DNA from: Planctomycetota bacterium
GTDB taxonomy: Bacteria > Planctomycetota > Phycisphaerae > FEN-1346
NCBI GenBank assembly: GCA_026387055.1
Contig: JAPLML010000355.1
Location: 1 to 7,927, forward strand
Direction: 5' to 3'
DNA length: 7,927 nt
How positions within the stretch are numbered: the stretch's first letter is position 1; every line of letters begins with the position of its first letter. The position numbers and the translations under genes were made by a program. The notes below the pieces were generated by a model. The model was not told the DNA's origin. It made no database searches and worked only from the letters and a program-made list of their open reading frames with translations. Below are positions 1-5,933 of the stretch, in pieces.

Positions 1-115
1 CGAGGCCGACCTCGCCCGCTTCCGCGCCATACTCACCCACGCCCAGGCCGACGGCGTCTCGCGCCTGGAAGACCTGCGCGAGCGCGCCCTCCGGAACCTC
101 TTCGGCCAAACTTAG
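1..115 (+). CDS. C-terminal fragment of an unidentified protein (5' end outside window)
   Basis: An open frame enters from the left edge (codons start at base 2) and ends at TAG 113-115, giving 37 residues. The tail is charged and helix-like (…SRLEDLRERALRNLFGQT). GC-rich codon choice with G/C at most third positions is consistent with real coding. Nothing in so short a piece identifies the family. The ending loosely recalls the last helix of some TIM-barrel metal-dependent hydrolases, but that is only an impression. The gene runs toward the minus-strand DUF4091 gene, so the two are convergent, with the palindrome-rich interval 116-340 between them. Confidence 0.6.
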   Translation, partial: EADLARFRAILTHAQADGVSRLEDLRERALRNLFGQT

Positions 116-131
116 GATGGCCGCCGCCACG

Positions 132-185
132 AGACACGCCTCCAGGTCGCCACGGCCGACTCTTCGACAAGCTGGGCGCGTGTCT
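132..185. repeat. Inverted repeat just downstream of the plus-strand gene
   Basis: AGACACGC at 132-139 is perfectly complementary to GCGTGTCT at 178-185. They form an 8-bp stem around a 38-base loop, 16 bases after the stop codon at 113-115. There is no T tract after it, so it is not a classical intrinsic terminator. It could help end transcription between the convergent genes, or it could be a decayed repeat. The support is the base pairing alone. Confidence 0.35.
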
Positions 186-188
186 AGC

Positions 189-317
189 ACTACAACGCCA
201 CTTAACCTCGTGCGCGGTGGGTCTCCTGACCCACCGCGCGGCAATTGCCCCCGGGCGGCGAGATAACGCAGGTGCGCGGCGGGTCGGGAGACCCGCCGCG
301 CGAAGTGGGGTTGTAGT
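189..317. repeat. Outer inverted repeat enclosing repeat element 1
   Basis: The 15-base arms at 189-203 and 303-317 are complementary at 14 of 15 positions (inner part CTACAACGCCACTT against AAGTGGGGTTGTAG). They enclose the two-hairpin unit at 212-301, with 8 bases on the left and 1 base on the right between arm and unit. The whole 129-bp block could fold as a three-way structure: an outer stem closing two hairpins. The outer arms are not shared with the second copy of the unit. Confidence 0.6.
212..301 (-). repeat. 90-bp bi-hairpin repeat element, copy 1 (REPIN/MITE-like)
   Basis: Two near-identical palindromes stand in opposite orientation. The first is 212-239: stem GCGCGGTGGGTC, loop TCCT, perfect 12-bp stem. 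The second is 274-301: stem GCGCGGCGGGTC, loop GGGA, perfect 12-bp stem. The spacer between them is exactly 34 bases. Read on the minus strand, the order is C-type stem then T-type stem, the same order as copy 2 on the plus strand, and the spacers then align (TGCGTT-TC followed by CGCCGC). It is therefore a second copy of the element at 2899-2988 in inverted orientation. It lies 39 bases beyond the stop codon of the DUF4091 gene and may also act as a transcript-end hairpin. No transposase is visible nearby. Confidence 0.85.
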
Positions 318-340
318 ATAAGGCAGGCACGACGTGCGCG

Positions 341-2887
341 CTACCTTCCCAACCCCACGATGCACCGGGCAATCTCACGCCGGGCCTTGAGAATCACCTG
401 CGGATCGCTCGTGTAGGTCAGGTCCGGTCGGCAGACGGCCGGATCGACCGCCAGGAGCTTTTCCGCCGCCGACACGTTGCGCCCCTGGGCCTTGGCTCGC
501 GCCGCCCGCTCGCGCAGCAGGGCGAGCATCTCGTAGTCCTCGATCCCGTCGCGCAGGTTCTCCAGCCGCATCGACGCCAGCACCGACCCGTTCGGCCCCG
601 GATACACGAGGTACCCGTCGCCGTTATAGCCGCCGAACGTGTTGGTTTTCCACCGCGGCTCTTCCGGCTCGGCCAGGTACGGGCGGTCGCCCAGGCGTTT
701 CAGGTTGTCGCCCCAGGAGTTCGCGGCCCAGTACTCGAAGCCGGAGACGCCGGCGGCGAAGCTCAGCCAGCCGATGAGGCGGGCGTCCATCGGCGGATAA
801 TCGATAAACAGATTTGGATGCGTGGCCGGGTAGCAGCAGACCGCCCAGACGGCGTCGTCGCCCGCCTTCAGGCGCGCGGGCATCCCGGCCTGGTGGAACT
901 GGCCGATGTACACGTCCCACAGGTCCACGGCCCCCGCCAGGGCGGCCACGCCCTTCGGGTCGTTGAGGCACTGCATCACCGCGACGCGGGGCGCCGCCGC
1001 CTTGACGCACCGGTAATTCTCGCGGCACATCGGCCACAGGGCCGCCGGCGGCTCGTCGATGTTGTACACGTGCCCCATGCCCAGCCACCCCTTCTCGGCC
1101 AGATGAGCGGCGTACGCCGCCAGGAACTCCTTGAAGCGGGCGCGGAAGTCGGCGCTGTACTCGTCCGGGAAGCCGAACTTGCCCGGCGTGGCGAACCGTG
1201 CCATCGTATACACATTCATCCCACGCTGAAAACCGTACGCGGCCAGGCGGTCGACCTCCGAGAAGTCCCACCGGCCGTCCTTCAGCGCCACGGGCGGGCA
1301 CGGCTTGTCCCACGTCCACCCGCAAAGAAGGTACGCCGGGCTGAGGCGGTTGGCGAGCAGCCGGTCGAGCACCGCCGGCGCCGTGCCGCCCTCGATGACC
1401 ATCGCGCGGAACTTCCCCGGCGTCGGCAGCGCCACGTCCCACACGGTCACCCGCAGCGGAAGGACCCGCGGCGCGACGCCCTCCCCCCGCAGCGTGAGCG
1501 TCCCCTCGTACTCGCCCGCCGCCGTCTCCTTCGGCGCGTGGACCGTCACCCAGAGCGGCTGCACCTTTCCCACCGGCACGTCGACCCGCGGGAGTTCCAG
1601 GAGCGGGTCGGGCCACAGGCCGACGTACGCCACGCTGTACTTGTCGGGCGCGGCCGTCTGGACATACGCGACCTGCCGCACCGTCACGCTCGGTTTGGCG
1701 AGGGTCGCGGCCGACGCCGACCTGAGGTCCGACGCCTCGACCGCCAGGCCCCGCACGTCGCGATTGACGTTGGCGATGACGACCTGGACGCTCTCGTATT
1801 CGTTCTTCGCGAGTTCCAGGCGCACGGCCGCGCCGAACTCGCCCCCGTACGGCACGTCGCGTCGGACGGTCTCCAGCGGCGCCGCGATGCCGACCTCGAA
1901 CGCCACGTCCTCGCGAACCACGCGGAACTCACCGCCGCCTTCCATCCACGGGCTCGTCGCCCCGTCGGGGTCGCGGGCGCGAATCCGTAAGCGGCAGCCG
2001 TCCGCCGCCGGAAGGCCGGCCGTACGCCAGGCGAGCGGCGCGGCGCCGACGCCGTCGGCCACCTTCCTCCACCCGCCGCCGGACCCGCCGCACTCGATGT
2101 CATACGAGACGGCGTCGCCGTTCGGATCGGCGGGCGCAGGCGAGTGCCACCTCAGCACGTGCTCGCGCCCGACCGTGGCGCCGCGATACCGGAAGTCCCA
2201 CGCCGGGGGGTACGGCGGCAGGTTGCCCGTGAAGCTGTAGGTCACGGTCAGCTTCGGCCGCTCGCGGGCCGTGCCGAAGGCGGAGCCGCGGAACTTGATG
2301 CCGTAGTTGCCCTCGTCGCCGCGCGAAAAGTCGCGCGTCGCCACGCGAAGCACCAGGCCCCGGTTCGACGCCGGGTTCTTCACCCACCCGGCGATCGTCT
2401 CGGGTCGGATCTTCCACGTGATCCACGACGGCCGCGGCGTCTTCTCGCCCTCCTTGAAGCGGTCGCCGTAAACCTGCACCGTGTCCTCCGGCTCCGGCGC
2501 CACGCGGTCCGCCGTGCCGTCGAGCGACCGGTGCAGGGCGATGTGGTAGACGTTCACCGACCACCACTCATCGAAATACATGAGCGAGAGCGAGGCCGAC
2601 GCGATCCGGCGGTCGCCGCCCGCGATCGTCTTCTCGAGGTCCGCGAACCGGAGGAGGTGCCGGTAGTCGGGGTTCGGCCACCGCGGGTCGGCCGCCTTGC
2701 GGTCGTCCATGAGCTTGACTGCCCCTTCGCGCCCGTCGTCCGCGGCGCCCGCGTAACCGTCCAGGCCGTTCTGGAACGCGACCGTAACGGACCCGCCCTT
2801 CCCCGGGGCGCCCGCGCCAACACCCGCCATGAGAACCACGAGCGCGGCAGCGCCAAACGCGACCGCCGCCCATCGGCCTGATGCCAT
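341..2887 (-). CDS. Secreted DUF4091 / GH123-like glycoside hydrolase with DNRLRE-type and FN3-like N-terminal domains
   Basis: Encodes 848 aa, probably an exported enzyme acting on a polysaccharide or glycoconjugate. Residues 1-27 form a signal peptide (hydrophobic core AAALVVLMAGVGAGA). Residues ~33-228 resemble a DNRLRE/CBM96-type beta-sandwich (HLLRFADLE near the start, VLRVATRD later). Residues ~222-320 are fibronectin-III-like (PADPNGDAVSYDIE). Residues ~330-490 match the beta-sandwich that precedes the barrel in DUF4091/GH123 proteins (LAKNEYESVQVVIAN). The barrel follows. Its VYNIDEPP segment places an acidic pair at Asp611-Glu612, where GH123 enzymes carry their catalytic pair. The C-terminal signature SMRLENLRDGIEDYEML near residue 780 is characteristic of DUF4091. 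I chose the ATG at 2887 because the signal peptide follows it directly. A longer frame from 3049 would add 54 arginine-rich residues translated from a repeat element. No clear Shine-Dalgarno precedes 2887. The family is confident; the substrate is unknown (the original GH123 activity is on N-acetylgalactosaminides). Confidence 0.88.
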   Translation of the reverse strand: MASGRWAAVAFGAAALVVLMAGVGAGAPGKGGSVTVAFQNGLDGYAGAADDGREGAVKLMDDRKAADPRWPNPDYRHLLRFADLEKTIAGGDRRIASASLSLMYFDEWWSVNVYHIALHRSLDGTADRVAPEPEDTVQVYGDRFKEGEKTPRPSWITWKIRPETIAGWVKNPASNRGLVLRVATRDFSRGDEGNYGIKFRGSAFGTARERPKLTVTYSFTGNLPPYPPAWDFRYRGATVGREHVLRWHSPAPADPNGDAVSYDIECGGSGGGWRKVADGVGAAPLAWRTAGLPAADGCRLRIRARDPDGATSPWMEGGGEFRVVREDVAFEVGIAAPLETVRRDVPYGGEFGAAVRLELAKNEYESVQVVIANVNRDVRGLAVEASDLRSASAATLAKPSVTVRQVAYVQTAAPDKYSVAYVGLWPDPLLELPRVDVPVGKVQPLWVTVHAPKETAAGEYEGTLTLRGEGVAPRVLPLRVTVWDVALPTPGKFRAMVIEGGTAPAVLDRLLANRLSPAYLLCGWTWDKPCPPVALKDGRWDFSEVDRLAAYGFQRGMNVYTMARFATPGKFGFPDEYSADFRARFKEFLAAYAAHLAEKGWLGMGHVYNIDEPPAALWPMCRENYRCVKAAAPRVAVMQCLNDPKGVAALAGAVDLWDVYIGQFHQAGMPARLKAGDDAVWAVCCYPATHPNLFIDYPPMDARLIGWLSFAAGVSGFEYWAANSWGDNLKRLGDRPYLAEPEEPRWKTNTFGGYNGDGYLVYPGPNGSVLASMRLENLRDGIEDYEMLALLRERAARAKAQGRNVSAAEKLLAVDPAVCRPDLTYTSDPQVILKARREIARCIVGLGR

Positions 2888-2889
2888 AG

Positions 2890-3009
2890 CGCGACGCCGC
2901 GCGGCGGGTCTCCTGACCCGCCGCGCGCGTGCGTTTTCCGCCGCAGGCGAGCGACTGCCTGCGCGGTGGGTCAGGAGACCCACCGCGCAAAGGCTCCAGG
3001 GGCGTCGCG
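2890..3009. repeat. Outer inverted repeat enclosing repeat element 2
   Basis: CGCGACGCC at 2890-2898 and GGCGTCGCG at 3001-3009 are perfectly complementary over 9 bp. They enclose the two-hairpin unit at 2899-2988, directly abutting it on the left and 12 bases away on the right. The left arm starts only 3 bases upstream of the DUF4091 start codon. If the transcript folds this way, the ribosome-binding region of that gene would be paired. Confidence 0.55.
2899..2988 (+). repeat. 90-bp bi-hairpin repeat element, copy 2 (REPIN/MITE-like)
   Basis: Contains palindrome 2899-2910/2915-2926 (stem GCGCGGCGGGTC, loop TCCT) and palindrome 2961-2972/2977-2988 (stem GCGCGGTGGGTC, loop AGGA). Both have perfect 12-bp stems and they are separated by exactly 34 bases. 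Total length, hairpin spacing and stem types match copy 1 read in reverse complement: 27 of 28 bases in the first hairpin, 28 of 28 in the second, and about 24 of 35 aligned spacer columns by eye. It fills most of the 151-bp gap between the propeller gene and the DUF4091 gene, and ends 11 bases before the DUF4091 start codon. In mRNA it would put a very stable GC-rich double hairpin into the leader. Confidence 0.87.
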
Positions 3010-3038
3010 TCAACAGGATCGCCGTCTTGCGTACCTCT

Positions 3039-5627
3039 TCATCGCACATCGCACACGGCCTCCGCGGCGTAGCCCAGATCGACCCGGACGAGACGCCGAT
3101 TGTACGTGTCGCAGACGTAGATGTGCCGCTCGGTGATGGCGGCGCCGGTCGGCCAACCCAGGGGAATTTCCGGGACCGCGACCAGCGGCCGCGCGTCCCG
3201 CGCCTCCGGCGGGACGTACCCGGAGTCGAAGTTCCCGTACGCCCCGAACTCCAGGATCACGTTGCCCGCGTTGTCCGCGAGCGTGACCGTGTTCGCCACG
3301 GCGTTCGGATACACCAAGCGCCCGTAGCGGTCGAGGTCGAAACGCGGCACGCGGCAGACGCAGCCGGAGGTGTTCCCGCCATACCCGCTCCCGCTGAAGG
3401 GCGCGATGCCCGGATAGGCCGCCAGCGCCCCGCGGATCGCCACGCCGCCCTTCATCGCCAACGCCGACGGATCGGCCGCGGCCTCCGGCCCGTCGGGGAT
3501 GCCTGCCACCGTCCCGCCCGCCGGCGGGAACTTCATCACGCAGCCCGTGAAGCCCGCCCACGCCGGGTCCTTGCCGAAAGGCGCCGGCGCCGCCAGGTCC
3601 CTGGGCAGCACGCGCAGGCCGACGTAGATATTTCCATCACGATCGACGCGCACCCCGCCGCACGCGCCGGGGATCGGGCCGACGATCGCACTGTCGAGCT
3701 CCTTCGGCATCCCCGCCTTGTAGTGGTCGGGCCTCATGCGGCCCTGGAGGTACGCGCCCTTCAGGGGACGGCCGTCCGCGCCGAAGCCGCTCACAAGGTA
3801 CTTGGTCCAATCGTACATGAAAGAGATGTACACCTTGCCATCCGGCCCGACGCCCAGGCCCTTCTCGCAGTTGCCCACGCCGTAGCGGCTGTAGATGTAG
3901 GGCGAGAGGACGTGCGTGCCGGTGGCGGGGTACGGCGCGGGATCGAGGTCGCGCGTCAGGCGCTCCAGGGGCCCGCTGAAGCCCTCGCCCGTGCGGACAT
4001 AGAGGAGGCCGTCCCAGCCGACCGCCAGGTCGACGGCGGCCAACGGCTTGCCGCCGCGCTGGAGGAGTTCCTCGCGGCCCGACTCACCGTCATATCGCCA
4101 TAGCCTGTTTCCGGCATCGCTGGCGTAGACCTCCTCGCGCGAGGGATCGGCGGCGAGGCGGGAGAACATGGTCTCGGCCTCGGGCCGCGGGCGGAACTCC
4201 GTCTCGACCTCGCGGAACTCGTCGCCCGCGTCCTCGAGCACCGCCAGGCCGCCCTTCACGCCCGCCACCCAGACCCGCGTGCGGCCGCCGGACGTCGAGA
4301 GGACCATCGCGGGCCAGTCGCCCTCGTCGGAAAACTGGTACCCGGCTACGGGCGCGGCGGGTTTATCGAGCCCCTCGAACTTCAGGAGCCGCTTCCGGAA
4401 TTTGTGGTACCCCACGCAGTCCTTCTCCATCACGTAGACCGCGCCGGTGGTGGGATGCACCGCCACGAGGTCGGGGAACTTGACGGGAATCTCGTCGAGG
4501 GGCACGCCCTTGTCGTCGAAGATCGCGATGCAGCCGTTCTCGCGGTCGGCCACGTACACGTTGCCCTTCGCATCGACGGCCGCCTGGTGGACGGGACCGC
4601 GCGGAACGGTGTAGTGGTCGGGCGTGCCGGTCCAGTGGCCGCTCTCGGCGTCGCGGTCGGGGGCGACGGGAACCGTGGCGAACGGCTCCATCGTCTCGCC
4701 CGGCCCGCGCTTCACCCGGTAGAGCCGGCCCGGAGGGAAGCGCGGGTCGGGCACGTGGCCGTAGCGGGTCCGCGACGAGTACGGGCCGCTGAGGTACAGG
4801 CACTTGCCGTCGGGCGACTCGGCCAGGAAGACCGGCCCTCCGCCGGAGTTCGGCAGCCGGCCGTCCCTGGGCCACAGGTTCTGAACGAGGAACGCCCGGC
4901 CCGGCACGCCGCCGCGTCCGTCGACCGCGTAGACGGCCGCGCCGTCGGTCAGCACGATGCCGCGCTCGCGCGAGGCCGAGACCACGTGCAGGACGCTCGT
5001 CGAGTAGAACTCGGGATTGGTGCTTGCGAGGTTGCGGGGATGGAAAGAGCCGCGGGCGGCGTCCCACGCGGCCACGTCCTTCGCCGCCCCGGGCTTCAGG
5101 TCGGCCGGAAACGGCAGGATCGTGCGCAGGAACCGGCCGTCCGGCGAGAAGGCGCGCAGCGTCTTGAAGTCCTGGTTGTGGTTCCCTTCATATCCCAGGA
5201 TATAGATGTTGCCGTCCTCGTCCGCGGCAAGGGAATCGGGCTCGCCGAACTGGCACACGTCGCCGCCGAGGAACCGCCCGAGGCGGACCTGCGTGCCCGT
5301 CCGCACGCGGGCCTTGAGGGGGCCGGCCGCGACGGGCTTGCCGAGATCGTCCTTGAAGTCCCACTCCAGCTGCTGGCCCAGGCCCGGCTGGAGGGGCGGC
5401 GGCGGTGGGTTGCCGCCGCCGAGAGCGCCCGCGGCCAGGTGCCGGACGACCTTCCCCTGGGCCTCGACGACCGCCACTTCGACGTCGGTCGGCGCCGCGA
5501 CGCTGAACGAGATGACGGCCTTCCCGTCGGAGACGGCGACGGTGGGCGGGACCGAGAAGCCCGCTTCAGCCGCCATCACCGCGCTCGCCAAGAGTAAGCT
5601 GAAGATGCCGCCGACGATTCCCCGCAT
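3039..5627 (-). CDS. Secreted NHL-repeat / beta-propeller protein with FlgD-like N-terminal Ig domain
   Basis: Encodes 862 aa with a signal peptide at residues 1-21 (MRGIVGGIFSLLLASAVMAA). The ATG at 5627 is preferred over a start 23 codons earlier because AAGGAGG stands 7 bases before it and the signal peptide follows at once. Residues ~28-115 look like the FlgD-type Ig domain often found at the head of planctomycete propeller proteins (VVEAQGKVVRHLAAG … LEWDFKDDLGKPVAAG), interrupted by a PPPPP loop. The rest carries repeated NHL-style strands: DEDGNIYILG (~136), DAKGNVYVADRENG (~352), GPDGKVYISF (~595), DRDGNIYVGL (~660), DRYGRLVYPNA (~770) and a final HIYVCDTYNRRLVRVDLG (~840-855). No catalytic motif and no CXXCH haem site was found. 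Such proteins usually act as extracytoplasmic binding or scaffold domains; the ligand here is unknown. Its stop codon is 151 bp upstream of the DUF4091 start, so cotranscription is plausible. Confidence 0.85.
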   Translation of the reverse strand: MRGIVGGIFSLLLASAVMAAEAGFSVPPTVAVSDGKAVISFSVAAPTDVEVAVVEAQGKVVRHLAAGALGGGNPPPPPLQPGLGQQLEWDFKDDLGKPVAAGPLKARVRTGTQVRLGRFLGGDVCQFGEPDSLAADEDGNIYILGYEGNHNQDFKTLRAFSPDGRFLRTILPFPADLKPGAAKDVAAWDAARGSFHPRNLASTNPEFYSTSVLHVVSASRERGIVLTDGAAVYAVDGRGGVPGRAFLVQNLWPRDGRLPNSGGGPVFLAESPDGKCLYLSGPYSSRTRYGHVPDPRFPPGRLYRVKRGPGETMEPFATVPVAPDRDAESGHWTGTPDHYTVPRGPVHQAAVDAKGNVYVADRENGCIAIFDDKGVPLDEIPVKFPDLVAVHPTTGAVYVMEKDCVGYHKFRKRLLKFEGLDKPAAPVAGYQFSDEGDWPAMVLSTSGGRTRVWVAGVKGGLAVLEDAGDEFREVETEFRPRPEAETMFSRLAADPSREEVYASDAGNRLWRYDGESGREELLQRGGKPLAAVDLAVGWDGLLYVRTGEGFSGPLERLTRDLDPAPYPATGTHVLSPYIYSRYGVGNCEKGLGVGPDGKVYISFMYDWTKYLVSGFGADGRPLKGAYLQGRMRPDHYKAGMPKELDSAIVGPIPGACGGVRVDRDGNIYVGLRVLPRDLAAPAPFGKDPAWAGFTGCVMKFPPAGGTVAGIPDGPEAAADPSALAMKGGVAIRGALAAYPGIAPFSGSGYGGNTSGCVCRVPRFDLDRYGRLVYPNAVANTVTLADNAGNVILEFGAYGNFDSGYVPPEARDARPLVAVPEIPLGWPTGAAITERHIYVCDTYNRRLVRVDLGYAAEAVCDVR

Positions 5628-5634
5628 GGCCGGG

Positions 5635-5640
5635 CCTCCT
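5635..5640 (-). promoter_or_regulatory. Shine-Dalgarno sequence of the propeller gene
   Basis: On the minus strand AGGAGG lies 7 bases before the ATG at 5627. It decides the start against the upstream in-frame ATG, and it is the strongest ribosome-binding site in the window. Confidence 0.8.
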
Positions 5641-5709
5641 TGCACATGGGGTGGCATGGCCACAGCCTGCCCGCCGCGCTCCACGCCTCTTGCCACTGCC
5701 GTTCACGTG

Positions 5710-5734
5710 CCACGGGTTGCTGGCCAACCCGTGG
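5710..5734. repeat. Short hairpin with CCACGGGTTG stem
   Basis: CCACGGGTTG (5710-5719) and CAACCCGTGG (5725-5734) form a perfect 10-bp stem with loop CTGGC. A secondary outer pairing CCACTG 5693-5698 with CAGTGG 5738-5743 encloses it. The same 10-base arms form the ends of the 90-bp palindrome at 5792-5881, so the two belong to one repeat family. Confidence 0.75.
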
Positions 5735-5791
5735 TGACAGTGGTCCTCTTTCCTCACTGCTTTACTGAATATGGAAAAGAAGCCATGATAA

Positions 5792-5881
5792 CCACGGGTT
5801 GACAAGTACGTGTTTAGCGTCATGCCTGATTGCCGGGTGGCACGGCCACGCTACACACGTACGTTGACAAGCAACCCGTGG
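5792..5881. repeat. 90-bp imperfect palindrome with CCACGGGTTG terminal inverted repeats (MITE-like)
   Basis: The ends are CCACGGGTTG (5792-5801) and CAACCCGTGG (5872-5881), a perfect 10-bp inverted repeat. Inside, GTACGTGT (5806-5813) pairs with ACACGTAC (5855-5862). After one mismatch, TAGCGT (5815-5820) pairs with ACGCTA (5848-5853). The two stems are separated by a 4/9-base internal loop, and the word GTTGACAAG occurs on both sides. The centre (5821-5847) can form a small TGCC/GGCA hairpin. Position after the hydrolase stop (52 bases) would also allow a role in transcript processing or termination, but there is no T tract. Terminal inverted repeats plus internal symmetry fit a small non-autonomous mobile element. 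Confidence 0.65.
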
Positions 5882-5933
5882 CACATGAGAAAAGAGCGAC
5901 AGCGTGCGTGCTCGGCACCCACCCTGTTCATGG

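Larger units (their letters stand above)
5628..5933. other. 306-bp intergenic region between hydrolase and propeller genes
   Basis: No convincing gene lies here. Open frames crossing it have no family resemblance and shadow the neighbours. It holds a short hairpin (5710-5734) and a 90-bp imperfect palindrome (5792-5881), separated by a noticeably AT-richer patch around 5745-5790. That patch is the likeliest place for a promoter of the propeller gene, but I could not pick out a good -35/-10 pair on the minus strand. The TTGACA words at 5799 and 5865 are part of the repeat and have no good -10 partner. Confidence 0.6.

Noticed and set aside
212..239. Classical intrinsic terminators at the palindromes
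   Set aside because: None of the hairpins is followed by a T tract on either strand. A Rho-independent terminator call is not supported, although the hairpins could still affect transcript ends.
212..301. CRISPR array
   Set aside because: There are only two palindromes, in opposite orientation, at each site, with no run of direct repeats and spacers.
818..1990. Long plus-strand open frame opposite the DUF4091 gene (also 1305-2240 and 2144-2881)
   Set aside because: The peptides are arginine/histidine/alanine-rich with no family resemblance. They are antisense shadows expected in GC-rich coding DNA.
2829..5597. Long plus-strand open frames opposite the propeller gene (2829-4103, 4404-5597)
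   Set aside because: Low-complexity R/A/H-rich shadows. The minus-strand frame has a signal peptide, a Shine-Dalgarno sequence and repeated NHL motifs.
5566..5823. 85-codon minus-strand frame through the 5628-5933 gap
   Set aside because: It is translated mostly from the palindromic repeats and the upstream leader of the propeller gene, with no ribosome-binding site or family resemblance.
5799..5870. TTGACA words at 5799-5804 and 5865-5870 as plus-strand promoters
   Set aside because: Both are part of the repeated word GTTGACAAG inside the palindrome, have no acceptable -10 at 16-18 bases, and have no plus-strand gene downstream.
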